Origin: Kutzneria buriramensis
Lineage (GTDB): Bacteria > Actinomycetota > Actinomycetes > Mycobacteriales > Pseudonocardiaceae
Assembly (NCBI RefSeq): GCF_003387475.1
Contig: NZ_QUNO01000019.1
Coordinates: 62,001-126,000, forward strand
Direction of reading: 5' to 3'
Length of the DNA: 64,000 nucleotides
Position 1 is the stretch's first letter, and each line of letters begins with the position of its first letter. The position numbers were made by a program, and so were the translations under genes. Below are positions 39,820 through 49,129 of the stretch, one piece after another. Below the pieces are notes generated by a model. The model was not told the DNA's origin, searched no databases, and was given only the letters and a program-made list of their open reading frames with translations.

Positions 39820-40677
39820 TCAGCGAGCCACGACCACCGGGCAGGTGGCGTGGTGGATGAGCGCGTGGCTGGTGGAGCCGAGCAGCATCCCGGTGAGGCC
39901 GCCGCGGCCGCGGGACCCGACGACGACGAGTTGGGCGCGGGACGACTGGCGGATGAGGCCGTGGGCGGGGCGGTCGCGTTCGACGACGCGCCGGATCTCG
40001 ACCTCGGGGTAGCGGTCCTGCACGCCGGCGAGGCGCTCGGTGAGCACGTTCTCCTCGGCCTCGCGGATGGCGTTCCAGTCGAGCACGAAGGGCTGGCCCT
40101 GGACGCCCGGCAGGTGCGAGTTGTCGCTCCACACGTGGTACGCGACGAGCGGTACGGACCGCAGTGACGCCTCGTCGACGGCGAAGGCGAGGGCGGCGTC
40201 GCCGGTGGCGGAGCCGTCAATGCCGACGACGACCGGTGCGGCGGGGTCGGGGATCGAACCGCGGATGATCGCCACTGGGCAGCGGGCGTGGGCGCACAGG
40301 GCGACGGCGACCGAACCGGCGAGCAGCTCGGTGAAGCCGCCGCGACCGCGCGAGCCGAGCACGAGTAGCTGCGCCCCGGACGACCGCCCGGCAAGGCCGT
40401 CCAGCACCCGGTCGTCGATCAGCGTGGTGCTGACGGCGACCTCGGGGGCGACGGCCTTCACCACGGCGGCGGCCTCGTCGAGCCACTTCTGGCGTTCCTC
40501 GGCCATCGCGGCGTTCATGCTGGTGGCCGGCGGCACGCCGGGCGGGACGGTGACGAGCTGGCTGACGTGCACGACGTCCAGCGGCGCATGGCGGAGCACG
40601 GCCTCCGAGGCGGCCCAGCCCAGCGCGCGTTCCGCGGCGGCGGAGCCGTCGATGCCGACTGTCACGGGCAGAGTCAT
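39820..40677 (-). CDS. Tandem universal stress protein
   Basis: A 285-residue double USP. Domain 1: VTVGIDGSAAAERALGWAA with LVLGSRGRGGFTELLAGSVA; domain 2: PVVVGIDGSATGDAALAFAV with VVVGSRGRGGLTGMLLGSTS and CPVVVAR. Both ATP signatures are intact. GGAGG lies before ATG 40677. Last gene of the operon hpf-usp-usp. Similar to the 35966 protein, including the FVLDWNAI/DLDWDAV segment in the second half, so the two are likely recent paralogues. Confidence 0.93.
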   Translation of the reverse strand: MTLPVTVGIDGSAAAERALGWAASEAVLRHAPLDVVHVSQLVTVPPGVPPATSMNAAMAEERQKWLDEAAAVVKAVAPEVAVSTTLIDDRVLDGLAGRSSGAQLLVLGSRGRGGFTELLAGSVAVALCAHARCPVAIIRGSIPDPAAPVVVGIDGSATGDAALAFAVDEASLRSVPLVAYHVWSDNSHLPGVQGQPFVLDWNAIREAEENVLTERLAGVQDRYPEVEIRRVVERDRPAHGLIRQSSRAQLVVVGSRGRGGLTGMLLGSTSHALIHHATCPVVVAR

Positions 40678-40688
40678 AGGGCCCTCCT

Positions 40689-41513
40689 TCACGAATCGGC
40701 GTGCACCACGACGACCGGGCAGGCGGCATGGTGCAACAAGGCGTGGCTGGTGGAACCGAGCAGCGCACCGGCGAGCGGGCGGTGCCTGCGCGTGCCGACG
40801 ACCACCAGCTGTGCGTGCCGCGACTGGTCGACCAGCGCACGTGCCGGGTTGTCGAGGGCGGTGACCAGGTCGAGGCGGACGCTCGGGAACTTCTCGCGCC
40901 ACGGCGCCACGCGGTCGGACAGCATGCCGCGCATCGAGTCGTTGAGCGCCTGGAAGTCGACGACGTACGGAACGGTGTCCCAGCCACGGCTGAGCGCGCC
41001 CTCGGTCCACGTGTGGACGGCGATCAGCGGCGCGTCACGGAGGGCGGCCTCGGTGAACGCCCACTCGGTCGCCTCCTCGGCGCTGCCGCCGTCGACGCCG
41101 ACCACGATCGGGCCGGACGCGGGCGCCGGCGCACGGACGACGACGACCGGGCAGCGGGCGCGGGTGGAGACGCCGATGGCCACGGACCCGGCGAGCAGGC
41201 CGGTGAACCCGCCGATCCCGCGCGTGCCGAGCACCACCGTGTCGGCCCACGTCGACACCGCGGTCAGGGTCTCGACGACGGAGCCGGACATCATCTCGGC
41301 CGACGTCGTGACGGTCGGCGCCGCGCGGCGGGCCGCCGCCGACGTCTCGTCGAGCCACGAACGGCCCTGCGCCAGCGCGGCGGCGAGATCCGGCGCGACA
41401 TGGACGATCGTCAGTCCGATGCCCCGACGGGTGGCCTCCTGGGCCGCCCACAGGACGGCCTGCCGGGCGGAGTCGGAGCCGTCGATGGCTGCGACGATCG
41501 GTGCCCTGGTCAT
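40689..41513 (-). CDS. Tandem universal stress protein
   Basis: A 274-residue double USP: PIVAAIDGSDSARQAVLWAA with VVLGTRGIGGFTGLLAGSVA, then PIVVGVDGGSAEEATEWAFT with VVVGTRRHRPLAGALLGSTS. The second ATP signature has lost one glycine position (RRHRPLAG), the first is intact. GAGGAGG before ATG 41513. Eleven bases separate it from the next USP gene, twenty from the ribosome protein gene before it. Confidence 0.93.
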   Translation of the reverse strand: MTRAPIVAAIDGSDSARQAVLWAAQEATRRGIGLTIVHVAPDLAAALAQGRSWLDETSAAARRAAPTVTTSAEMMSGSVVETLTAVSTWADTVVLGTRGIGGFTGLLAGSVAIGVSTRARCPVVVVRAPAPASGPIVVGVDGGSAEEATEWAFTEAALRDAPLIAVHTWTEGALSRGWDTVPYVVDFQALNDSMRGMLSDRVAPWREKFPSVRLDLVTALDNPARALVDQSRHAQLVVVGTRRHRPLAGALLGSTSHALLHHAACPVVVVHADS

Positions 41514-41533
41514 GGCGACCTCCTCCGGTCGGG

Positions 41534-42202
41534 CTACGGGACGATCAGTCCGTAGCGGTGGTCCCCGCGCCGGTGCGCGATGCGCCCGCGGCCGGTCCGC
41601 CGGTCGGTGTAGAACAGCCATGGCTCGCCGGTCAGCATCAGGCGTTCGATCGCCTCGGCCTCGGTCAGCGCGATCGGCTGCGCGGCGGCGAACTCGTGCC
41701 GGCCGTCGGGGCCGCGCCACACCACCGTCTCGCGACCGGCCGCGGTGTCGAGGAACAGGCCGAATTCCAGGCCGAGCTGTTCGAGCGCGAGCACGGCCTG
41801 TTCGGGCGATGCGCACGCCGGCATCCGGGTCACGTGCCGCGCGACCGCCTGCTCGTCGTCCGATGCGGACGGACTGGCGGCGTGCTTGCGGCGGCCGTGC
41901 GCCAGATCGAGCAGTTGGCGGCGAAGTCTGGTGCGAACCTGGTCGGTCGCCTCGCCGACGGTGGGGCCTGTGCCGAAGGCGTCCAAGCGGACGCCGGGCA
42001 GTGCCAGCGTGGCGTGTGCGACCAGCGTGTGCCTGCGGCCGGAGGGGCTCGAGAACCGGACCGTGGCGGCGATGATCGGCCGTGGCGCGTACCTGGCCAG
42101 GGACTGGATCCTGGTGCGAACCCGGTCCGCGCTGTCGGCGGCGGCCACTCCGCCGAGTTCCACGTCGACGGTCGGCGACTGCGCCGGCGATTCCACTCGC
42201 AT
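41534..42202 (-). CDS. Ribosome hibernation factor-like protein (HPF/DATIN type)
   Basis: A 222-residue protein: a diverged HPF/RaiA-like N-terminal domain (VRTRIQSLARYAPRPIIAATVRF, VAHATLALPG) and a clear S30AE C-terminal domain (AIERLMLTGEPWLFYTDRRTGRGRIAHRRGDHRYGLI). Long HPF proteins dimerise ribosomes into inactive 100S particles; the M. tuberculosis DosR-regulon protein Rv0079 (DATIN) is the closest functional parallel. It heads the operon with two USPs and lies 119 bp from the DosR-like box at 42321. Confidence 0.85.
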   Translation of the reverse strand: MRVESPAQSPTVDVELGGVAAADSADRVRTRIQSLARYAPRPIIAATVRFSSPSGRRHTLVAHATLALPGVRLDAFGTGPTVGEATDQVRTRLRRQLLDLAHGRRKHAASPSASDDEQAVARHVTRMPACASPEQAVLALEQLGLEFGLFLDTAAGRETVVWRGPDGRHEFAAAQPIALTEAEAIERLMLTGEPWLFYTDRRTGRGRIAHRRGDHRYGLIVP

Positions 42203-42320
42203 CGTTGGCTCCGTTCAGCCATGGAGTCGTGCCACCTCCATGGCACTCCGCGCGCCGGCCGGGGAGCAGAGCACAAAGCCCCGCCCGGACCCGGTCGAAC
42301 GGTGTGAACCCGGGCGGCCC

Positions 42321-42334
42321 GGGCCCAAGGTCCC
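42321..42334. promoter_or_regulatory. DosR-box-like palindrome
   Basis: GGGCCCAAGGTCCC; on the reverse strand GGGACCTTGGGCCC, 13 of 14 matches to GGGACTTTNGGCCC. It lies in the 208-bp divergent gap between the hpf-usp-usp operon and the usp-ATPase pair, 77 bp before the latter. The rest of this gap is GC-rich with short GGCCGCCCG repeats and holds nothing else I can name. Confidence 0.7.
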
Positions 42335-42410
42335 GGCGCACACGGGCCGCCCGCCGCTGGCGGCCGCCCGGCCGGCGGACGACCGTGGAGTCGGGAAGGA
42401 GTGAGGAACG

Positions 42411-42935
42411 ATGGCTGGCAACGGAAAGATCGTCGTGGGCGTGGACGGTTCGGACGCAAGTGTGGATGCGGTGCGGTGGGCGCTGGAGGAGGCGCGCAAG
42501 CGCGGCGCCGAGGTGCATGTGGTGACCGCGTGGCACACGGACCCGCCGCCGGTGGAGGGACCGCCGCCGATGGTCGGCACTCCCTACCGCGCCAGGGAGT
42601 CCGCGCTCGCGGAGGGGCAGGCCCACCAGAACCGGGTCATGGAGGCCGTGCGGGGCGCGACCGAGGGAGTCGCCATGCAGCTGCACATGGTCGATCAGTG
42701 GCCGCCGCGGGCGCTGGTGCACATCTCCGCCGGCGCCGACCTGCTGGTGCTCGGACGGCACGGCCACTCGTGGCTGGCGGAGCGGCTGCTCGGGTCCGTG
42801 ACCGCGTACTGCGTGCGGCACGCCACCTGCCCGGTGGTGATCACGCCGGCGCGGCAGACCGCGAAGGCCAGGGAGCACCACGCCACGGAACATCACGTGG
42901 TCGAGGCGCCCGCGACACCGGGACCGCTGTACTGA
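42411..42935 (+). CDS. Single-domain universal stress protein with charged tail
   Basis: A 174-residue UspA protein: KIVVGVDGSDASVDAVRWAL and ATP signature LLVLGRHGHSWLAERLLGSVT, then CPVVITPAR. About 25 extra residues at the C-terminus are His/Glu/Ala-rich (KAREHHATEHHVVEAP), possibly metal-binding, which is notable because the metal pump gene starts one base after its stop. The ATG follows GGAG at suitable spacing. Confidence 0.9.
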   Translation: MAGNGKIVVGVDGSDASVDAVRWALEEARKRGAEVHVVTAWHTDPPPVEGPPPMVGTPYRARESALAEGQAHQNRVMEAVRGATEGVAMQLHMVDQWPPRALVHISAGADLLVLGRHGHSWLAERLLGSVTAYCVRHATCPVVITPARQTAKAREHHATEHHVVEAPATPGPLY

Positions 42936-42936
42936 C

Positions 42937-45189
42937 ATGGAGCGATTCGCGCGAGCGTTGCTGGTACTGACGGCTGCCGCCGTCGCTGTCGGCCTGGTCC
43001 TGTGGGCACTCGACACCGGCTGGGCCGACGTGGCGTGGGCGGTCGGTGCGGCGGCTGCGCTCGTGCCGGCCGTCTGGTGGGCGGTGGTCGACCTGCGTGC
43101 CGGTCGTCTCGGCGCTGACGTGCTCGCCGTGCTGGCACTCGGCGGCACGCTGGCGGTCGGCGAGTACCTTGCCGGCGCGGTCATCGGAGTGATGCTCGCG
43201 ACCGGCCGCGTGCTGGAGCTGTACGCCGAACGGCGCGCGGGCCGGGATCTGAGCGCGCTGCTCGACCGGTCGCCGACGCGGACCCGGCTGCGTGTGGGCG
43301 ACGAGTTGACGCCCGTGGACGTCGACCGGGTGGCGCCCGGCGACACCGTCGTGGTGCTGCCGGGCGAGATCGTGCCGGTCGATGGTCGGCTGGCCATGAC
43401 CGGCACGTTCGATCAGTCCGCGCTGACCGGCGAACCGCTGCCGGTGGAGCGGCTGGCGGGCGAGCAGGTGAGCAGCGGCGTGGTGAACGCCGGCGGGGCG
43501 GTTGACATCGTCGCCGTGCGCCCGGCGGTCGAGAGCACGTACGCCGGCATCGTCCGGCTGGCCGGCGCCGCCTCCGCGAACGCCGCCCCGGTCGCGCGCC
43601 TGGCGGACCGGTACGCGGCCGTGTTCCTGCCGTTCGCGGTCGTCATCGCGGCGATCGCCTGGGCGCTGACCGGGGACGCGGTTCGGGCGGTGGCGGTGCT
43701 CGTGACCGCGACGCCGTGTCCGCTGCTGCTGGCCGTGCCGATCGCGGTCACCGCCGGCATGTCCCGCGCGAGCCGGCAGGGCGTCGTCGTCCGTGACGGC
43801 CGTGCGCTGGAAGCATTGGGGCGGGCGGAAACCGCCGTGTTGGACAAGACCGGCACGGTCACCGTCGGCGCGCCGACGGTGACGGATGTGCTGACCGCTC
43901 CCGGCCGTGATCGGGACGCCGTGCTGCGGACCGCCGCCGCGGTGGAGACACTGTCGTCGCACGTGCTCGCCTCGGCGATCGTCGATGCCGCGCGCCCGCT
44001 GGGCATCCCGCCGGCGACCGACGTCAGCGAGGAACCCGGGCAGGGGGCGACCGGCACCGTCGATGGTGAGGTCGTCACGGTGGGCCGGCCGCCACGGAAG
44101 GTCCCGTCTTCGGGGTGGGCAGTGTCGGCGCTGCGCCGCGCGGCACTCGACGGCGCGACGCCGATCTGGGTGACGATCGGGGGCAAGGCGGCGGGCGTGG
44201 TGCTCGCCAAGGACGAGATCCGGCTGGACGCCGCACGGACGCTGCGTCGCCTGCGCGCCGTCGGCCTCCGGCGCATCGTGCTGCTCACCGGCGATCGCGT
44301 GGATACCGCTGCCGATGTCGGCGGACTACTGGGTTTCGACGACGTGCAGGCCGAGTCGACGCCGGAGACGAAGGTCGAGCGGGTGGCGGCCGAGCGCAGC
44401 CAGGCCGTCACGCTCATGGTCGGCGACGGTCTCAACGACGCGCCGGCGCTGGCCACGGCCGACGTCGGCGTCGCCTTGAGCGCGCGTGGCGCAACGGCGG
44501 CGGCGCAGGCGGCGGACGCGGTGATCCTCAGCGACCGGATCGACCCGCTCGCCGACGCTGTGGAGACGGCGTCGCATGCGCGGCGGATCGCCGTGCAGAG
44601 CGCGGCGACCGGCCTCGGGTTGTCCGTGGCTGCGATGGGCGTCGCCGCGTTCGGGTTGCTGCCGCCCGTTGCCGGCGCGCTCGTGCAGGAGCTGATCGAC
44701 GTGGCGGTGATCCTGAACAGCCTTCGCGCGCTGCTGCCGAACCGTCACCGGCGGCTCCGCGTGCGCGACCGCGAGCTGTTGCGCCGCTTCGCCGGCGAAC
44801 ACGAGCTGCTGGTGCCCGTACGCGCGGCGGTGCGTGCAGCGGCCGACTCGCTCGCCGACGGTGCCACCGAGCTCTCCGACACCGAGACGCGGCGGGCGTA
44901 CCGGCTGCTCGTCGACCACCTGCTGCCGCACGAGCGGGCGGAGGAGCACGAGCTGTATCCGGCGGTGGGGGAGATGTTGGGCAGCAGCGAGTCCACCGCC
45001 ACGATGAGCCGCGGGCACGCCGAGATCGAACGCCTCGTGCGCCGGCTGGCCCGTCACCTGTCGGAGGGGCCCGTGCAGCCGGGCCAGGTCGACGACCTGC
45101 GCGCGACCCTGTACGGCCTGGACGCCGTGCTGACGCTGCACTTCGCGCAGGAGGAGCAGGGCTACTTCAGCCTCACCCCGAACACCTGA
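42937..45189 (+). CDS. P1B-5-type metal P-type ATPase fused to hemerythrin domain
   Basis: A 750-residue pump. Motifs: ALTGEPLPVERL (actuator), TATPCPLLLAVPIAV in the transport helix (TPCP at about 259-262 in place of CPC), VLDKTGTVTVG (Asp303), MVGDGLNDAPALATADV. No N-terminal metal-binding domain. Residues from about 608 form a hemerythrin-like four-helix bundle (EHELLVPVRAA, LLPHERAEEHELYPAV, SRGHAEIERL, LTLHFAQEEQGYF) holding the H...HxxxE-type di-iron ligands. TPCP plus a C-terminal hemerythrin is the P1B-5 (Nia) layout, linked to nickel and iron. The [NiFe] hydrogenase operon converges on it, so nickel/iron balance is a sensible role (inference); hemerythrin could make pumping O2-responsive. 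Confidence 0.9.
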   Translation: MERFARALLVLTAAAVAVGLVLWALDTGWADVAWAVGAAAALVPAVWWAVVDLRAGRLGADVLAVLALGGTLAVGEYLAGAVIGVMLATGRVLELYAERRAGRDLSALLDRSPTRTRLRVGDELTPVDVDRVAPGDTVVVLPGEIVPVDGRLAMTGTFDQSALTGEPLPVERLAGEQVSSGVVNAGGAVDIVAVRPAVESTYAGIVRLAGAASANAAPVARLADRYAAVFLPFAVVIAAIAWALTGDAVRAVAVLVTATPCPLLLAVPIAVTAGMSRASRQGVVVRDGRALEALGRAETAVLDKTGTVTVGAPTVTDVLTAPGRDRDAVLRTAAAVETLSSHVLASAIVDAARPLGIPPATDVSEEPGQGATGTVDGEVVTVGRPPRKVPSSGWAVSALRRAALDGATPIWVTIGGKAAGVVLAKDEIRLDAARTLRRLRAVGLRRIVLLTGDRVDTAADVGGLLGFDDVQAESTPETKVERVAAERSQAVTLMVGDGLNDAPALATADVGVALSARGATAAAQAADAVILSDRIDPLADAVETASHARRIAVQSAATGLGLSVAAMGVAAFGLLPPVAGALVQELIDVAVILNSLRALLPNRHRRLRVRDRELLRRFAGEHELLVPVRAAVRAAADSLADGATELSDTETRRAYRLLVDHLLPHERAEEHELYPAVGEMLGSSESTATMSRGHAEIERLVRRLARHLSEGPVQPGQVDDLRATLYGLDAVLTLHFAQEEQGYFSLTPNT

Positions 45190-45368
45190 CCGGCTTCGCG
45201 CGCCCGTGCTTCGTGAGTGTCCGCTGTGCAGGTGACTGTCGCCATGGCTGATGATGCGGTCCACACGCCTGCTTCGAACGGTTGTTCCGGGAGACCGTGA
45301 TCAGCCGACCGGATCCGCTCGATCTGTGCGTGCTCGTGGTGAAGTTCGAGTTGCGCGGCGTCCGCTGG

Positions 45369-45794
45369 TCATGTCAGGTCTGCGAGCACGCGGTCCACGA
45401 GCCATGGCACTGCCCGGGCCACGGGGGTGCTGAGGCCGACACCGAGGCTCACGTCGGCGGCCTCGACGGCGTATACGATCAACCGCCGGGGCATGCGGCC
45501 GAGGGCGGTTGCCAGGGCCACGGCGTCCGGGATGCCGAGGCCGTGGGAACTCGTGCCGCCGTGGGCGGACGGCAGTGCGGGGGTGCGGTGGATGCGACCG
45601 GGGGTCGCAGGCTCGCACACGACGGCGTCGACGATGACGGCCAGGTCGGTGCCTTCCCAGGCGAGGAGCAAACCGGCGGGCTCGCCGTCGGACTGCACGG
45701 CGTTGATGCCACGACCGGCGGCCGCTTCGGCGACGGCGAGGCCGACGGCGTCGTCGCGGCGGTAAGGGTTGCCGACGCCGATGACGACGTTCAC
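45369..45794 (-). CDS. Hydrogenase maturation protease
   Basis: A 141-residue HycI/HyaD-type endopeptidase: VVIGVGNPYRRDDAVGLAVAE (nickel-sensing Asp in the GN-x4-DD motif) and LAVIVDAV with the second conserved Asp. It trims the large-subunit C-terminus after nickel insertion. GTG 45794 overlaps the large-subunit stop (GTGA). Last gene of the hydrogenase operon. The following 179 bp gap (45190-45368) before the convergent ATPase stop shows no strong hairpin or motif. Hyp maturation genes are not in the window. Confidence 0.9.
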   Translation of the reverse strand: MNVVIGVGNPYRRDDAVGLAVAEAAAGRGINAVQSDGEPAGLLLAWEGTDLAVIVDAVVCEPATPGRIHRTPALPSAHGGTSSHGLGIPDAVALATALGRMPRRLIVYAVEAADVSLGVGLSTPVARAVPWLVDRVLADLT

Positions 45795-47083
45795 GCGGGG
45801 CTCCGCGTGAGGTCGAGGAAGTGCGCGGAGCAGGAGATACACGGGTCGTAGTTGCGGATCGCCCGCTCGCACAAGGGCGTCAGCTCGGAGTCGGGCAGGG
45901 CGAGGTTGGCGGTGACCAGCGCGTGCAGGTCGGCCTCGATGGCGGCCTGGTTCTGCGAGGTCGGCGGCACGATCACGGCGGAGGTGAGCAGGCCGTCGGC
46001 GCCGATGCCGTAGCGGTGGTACAGCAAGCCGCGCGGGGCCTCGGTGACGCCGTGCCCGACGCCGAGCCGCGGCGGAACGTCCACGTGCGCGGGTTCCGGC
46101 GGTTCGTACTCGGAGATCAGCCGTAGCGCCTCCTCGACCGCGTACACGATCTCCACGGCTCGGACCACGATGCTGCGGAAGGGATTCCGGCACGACGGCC
46201 CCAGCCCCGCCTCGGCGGCGGCATGAAGTGCCAGCGGCGACAGCTGTGCGTGATTGAGGCTGTAGCGCGCCAACGGTCCGGTCAGGTAGCGGCGGCCGTC
46301 CAGGGAAGCGTGCAGGGCGGTGGAATGCGGCACCTGGTGCTCGACGACGTGCGAGGAGAAGTCCGACACCGGGAAGTCCAGGCCGTCGCCGGAGACCAGC
46401 CGGCCGCGGGTGATGGCATAGCGGTGGTCCTCGTGCACGGCGAGCAGCTCGTGGTCCAGCTCTACCGAGGGGAAGTCGAAGCCGGCAACCCACCGCACGG
46501 TCGCCAGCGCGAGGTACAGCACGGCGGTCAGCTGCTCGGCGACCGGCGCCAGCTCCGCACGGGTCGGTGCCCGGTAGAACCCGCCCACGCGCACGTTGAC
46601 CGGATGGATCGCGCGGCCGCCGACGGCCTCCAGCAGCGCGTTGCCGACCTTCTTCAGCGCCAGGCCGCGTTCCACGGCGTCGCGGTGGTCGGCGGCCATG
46701 GTGATGGCGTCGGGATAGCCCAGGAAGTCGGGGGCGTGCAGGAGGTGGATGTGCAGCGCGTGGCTGGAGATCCACTCGCCGCAATAGAGGAGCCGGCGCA
46801 GCGCCTCGACCGGCTCGGGCACGGTCACGCCGCAGGCGTCCTCGATGGCGTGACAGGCGCTGAGCTGGTAGGCGACGGGGCAGATGCCGCAGATGCGGGC
46901 GGTGATGTCCGGCGGCTCGGTGTGCGCGCGGCCCCGCAGCAGCGCCTCGAAGAACCGTGGTGGCTCGTAGATCCGGAGCTCGGTGCGTTCCACGGAGCCG
47001 TCCCGGACGACCACGTTGAGCGCCCCCTCGCCCTCGACGCGGGCCAGCGCGCTGACCCGGAGCTGACGCGCGCGATGGCTCAT
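45791..47083 (-). CDS. [NiFe] hydrogenase large (alpha) subunit, group 3b-like
   Basis: A 430-residue catalytic subunit. Nickel ligands: [18 protein letters not shown] near the N-terminus (Cys65, Cys68) and [13 protein letters not shown] near the C-terminus (Cys415, Cys418, His421). With the small subunit and the two Fe-S/flavin subunits upstream it forms a soluble NAD(P)-linked hydrogenase like hyhL/sulfhydrogenase alpha. Only nine residues follow His421, so any cleaved C-terminal extension is very short. ATG 47083 overlaps the small-subunit stop. Oxidises H2 or vents electrons as H2 under low oxygen. Confidence 0.93.
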   Translation of the reverse strand: MSHRARQLRVSALARVEGEGALNVVVRDGSVERTELRIYEPPRFFEALLRGRAHTEPPDITARICGICPVAYQLSACHAIEDACGVTVPEPVEALRRLLYCGEWISSHALHIHLLHAPDFLGYPDAITMAADHRDAVERGLALKKVGNALLEAVGGRAIHPVNVRVGGFYRAPTRAELAPVAEQLTAVLYLALATVRWVAGFDFPSVELDHELLAVHEDHRYAITRGRLVSGDGLDFPVSDFSSHVVEHQVPHSTALHASLDGRRYLTGPLARYSLNHAQLSPLALHAAAEAGLGPSCRNPFRSIVVRAVEIVYAVEEALRLISEYEPPEPAHVDVPPRLGVGHGVTEAPRGLLYHRYGIGADGLLTSAVIVPPTSQNQAAIEADLHALVTANLALPDSELTPLCERAIRNYDPCISCSAHFLDLTRSPA

Positions 47084-47829
47084 GTCGCCGTCTCCTGACG
47101 GAAGTGGGTGAACGTGCGGAACGCGCGGTCGATGGCCTCCTCGGACAGGCCGCAGGCGCGCAGCTGCGCAGTCAGCGCCGCGATGTTGGGATCCTGCACC
47201 GGCCCGAAGCAACCGAAGCATCCGCGCCGGTACGCCGGGCACAGCGCTCCGCAGCCGGCGTGCGTGACCGGGCCGAGGCACGGCGTGCCGTCGGCGACCA
47301 TCACGCAGGTCAGCCCGCGCCGCTTGCACTCGGTGCAGACGCTCGCGTCCGGCAGGTCGGGCTTGCGCCCCACCAGGAACGCCGACAGCACCTCCAACAG
47401 CTGGCGCCGGTCGATGGGACAGCCTCGCAGCTCGTAGTCGACGGCCACGTGCGCGGAGATCGGTGTGGACGTCGCGAGGGTCCCGATGTGCTGGGGGCTC
47501 GCGTACACCAGCGACCGGAACTCCTCGACGTCGGCGAAGTTGCGCAGCGCCTGGATGCCGCCGGCGGTCGCGCACGCCCCGATCACCACCAGCACCCGCG
47601 ACTGCGCCCGCACCTCGCGGATCCGCTCGGCCTCCTCGGGCGTGGTTATGGAGCCCTCCACCAGGGACACGTCGTACGGGCCGGGCGAGATGGCGCTGCT
47701 GGCCTCGGTGAACCGCGCGATGCGCACGGCGCCGGCCAGGGTGAGCAGCTCGTCCTCGCAGTCGAGCAGGGTCAGCTGGCAGCCGTCGCACGAGGTGAAC
47801 TTCCACACGGCCAGCGTGGGCGGTGTCAT
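47080..47829 (-). CDS. [NiFe] hydrogenase small (delta) subunit
   Basis: A 249-residue small subunit without a Tat signal, hence cytosolic. [13 protein letters not shown] holds proximal-cluster cysteines, with [13 protein letters not shown] in the middle; further cysteines lie in [23 protein letters not shown] and GCFGCFGP. These fit three clusters of the group 3 type. The ATG overlaps the reductase stop (TGATG). Partner of the large subunit, with which it overlaps by four bases. Confidence 0.93.
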   Translation of the reverse strand: MTPPTLAVWKFTSCDGCQLTLLDCEDELLTLAGAVRIARFTEASSAISPGPYDVSLVEGSITTPEEAERIREVRAQSRVLVVIGACATAGGIQALRNFADVEEFRSLVYASPQHIGTLATSTPISAHVAVDYELRGCPIDRRQLLEVLSAFLVGRKPDLPDASVCTECKRRGLTCVMVADGTPCLGPVTHAGCGALCPAYRRGCFGCFGPVQDPNIAALTAQLRACGLSEEAIDRAFRTFTHFRQETAT

Positions 47830-48653
47830 CACAACTCCCTGACGGACAACAGTTCCGCGGCCCTGGCGTAGTCGACCACCGGGCCGTCCCGACACACCAG
47901 CAGCGGCCCGAGCTGGCAGTGCCCGCACTGCCCGATTCCGCACTTCATGTTGCGCTCCAACGAGATCCGGATCCGGTCAGCGGGAACTCCGCGCCGCAGC
48001 AGGGTCTCCGCGCTGAACCGCATCATCGGCTCCGGGCCGCAGACGAACGCCGTGGTGGCGGCCGGATCGAGCGGCAGCCGAGCCAGCGGCTGGGTGACGA
48101 ACCCGACCTGCCCGGTCCAGCCGTCGGCGGCGTGGTCGACGGTCAGCTCCAGCGCCAGGTCGTCCCGCGACGACCACCACTTGAGCTCGTCGGAGTACAG
48201 GAACTCCCGCGGTGTGCGGGCTCCGGCGACGACGATCAGCCGTCGATAGCGCCAGCGCTGGGCCAACACCGTCAGCACGACCGGGCGTAGCGGCGCAAGG
48301 CCGACGCCACCCGCGACGACCAACACGTCCCGCTCCCACGCCAGCGACGGCTGCCAGCCCACGCCGTACGGGCCGCGCACGCCGACCACGGTGCCGGGCT
48401 TGGCGTCATGCAGCGCGCGGCTCACCGCGCCGACGGCCCGGACGGTCTGGGTCAGCGCGGAGTCCACAACGGACGGATCGCCGCTGATCGACACCGCGAT
48501 CTCGCCGACACCGCGCGCGTACAGCATGGTGAACTGCCCCGGCTGGAACCGGGGGATCGGCCGCTCCAGCGGCTCCAGCCGCAGCGTCACGGAGTCGGCC
48601 GTCTCCACGGTCCTCCCGGTGACCACGTACCGCGCGGGCAGCATCTCCGTCAC
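47829..48653 (-). CDS. Hydrogenase gamma subunit, FAD/NAD(P) reductase with 2Fe-2S
   Basis: A 274-residue ferredoxin-reductase-like subunit: FAD domain ([23 protein letters not shown]), nucleotide domain ([31 protein letters not shown]) and a C-terminal 2Fe-2S site ([20 protein letters not shown]). It exchanges electrons between NAD(P)H and the hydrogenase, as HydG/HyhG does. GTG 48653 overlaps the stop of the cyclic-nucleotide-domain gene (GTGA); ATG 48644 is an alternative. Confidence 0.92.
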   Translation of the reverse strand: MTEMLPARYVVTGRTVETADSVTLRLEPLERPIPRFQPGQFTMLYARGVGEIAVSISGDPSVVDSALTQTVRAVGAVSRALHDAKPGTVVGVRGPYGVGWQPSLAWERDVLVVAGGVGLAPLRPVVLTVLAQRWRYRRLIVVAGARTPREFLYSDELKWWSSRDDLALELTVDHAADGWTGQVGFVTQPLARLPLDPAATTAFVCGPEPMMRFSAETLLRRGVPADRIRISLERNMKCGIGQCGHCQLGPLLVCRDGPVVDYARAAELLSVREL

Positions 48654-49129
48654 AGCGGGCTCATCGGCGTGTCGGCGGGATTGCGGTACAGATCGAGCAG
48701 CCGGGCCCGGGTGGTCTGGAGCCGGTCGAGCACCATCGTCAGCAGCGCCACCGCGATGGGGTAGCCGAAGGACGAATCGTGCTCGGCGAACGCCTTCAGC
48801 TGGTCGGTGTCCAGCTCGATGGCCACCGTCGGGGCGACCGCGATCGCCCCGAAGTGCCACCTCGCCGGCGTGATCAGCCACGACCAGCCGACCACCTCGC
48901 CCGGCCCGACGGTCTGCACGACCACCGACCCACGACCGGGGACCGCGGCGTCCACGGCGACGCAGCCGCGCTGCACGAGCCAGCAGCCCTTGGCCGGCGC
49001 GCCCTCGTGGAACAGCCGGTCGCCCGCGGCGAACGAGACCTCTTTGGCCGCGCTGGACAGCACCGCGATGTGCGTCGGCGACATCCCGGACAGCAGCGCG
49101 AACGCGCTGAGCTGGTCAAACATCGACAT
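48650..49129 (-). CDS. Stand-alone cyclic-nucleotide-binding-domain protein
   Basis: A 159-residue cNMP-binding (Crp-like) domain: [53 protein letters not shown] and a C-terminal helix. It has no helix-turn-helix, so it is not a DNA-binding Crp. The phosphate-binding cassette is altered ([10 protein letters not shown] in place of GE-x-A-L), so it may bind another ligand. ATG 49129 is set by GAGGAG upstream and overlaps the Fe-S gene. Genes of this kind are known inside group 3b hydrogenase operons; a regulatory subunit is likely. Confidence 0.85.
   Translation of the reverse strand: MSMFDQLSAFALLSGMSPTHIAVLSSAAKEVSFAAGDRLFHEGAPAKGCWLVQRGCVAVDAAVPGRGSVVVQTVGPGEVVGWSWLITPARWHFGAIAVAPTVAIELDTDQLKAFAEHDSSFGYPIAVALLTMVLDRLQTTRARLLDLYRNPADTPMSPL

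Noticed and set aside
36882-40394. 1170-residue reverse open frame across cydAB
   Set aside because: Arg/Gly/His/Gln-rich shadow of cydA and cydB with no domain.
41535-41555. GGGACGATCAGTCCG as another DosR box
   Set aside because: It encodes the last residues of the ribosome protein, has one base too many between halves, and no start follows it.
45190-45368. Hidden gene or RNA between the metal pump and hydrogenase protease
   Set aside because: No open frame with a ribosome binding site, no hairpin and no box; treated as plain convergent spacer.
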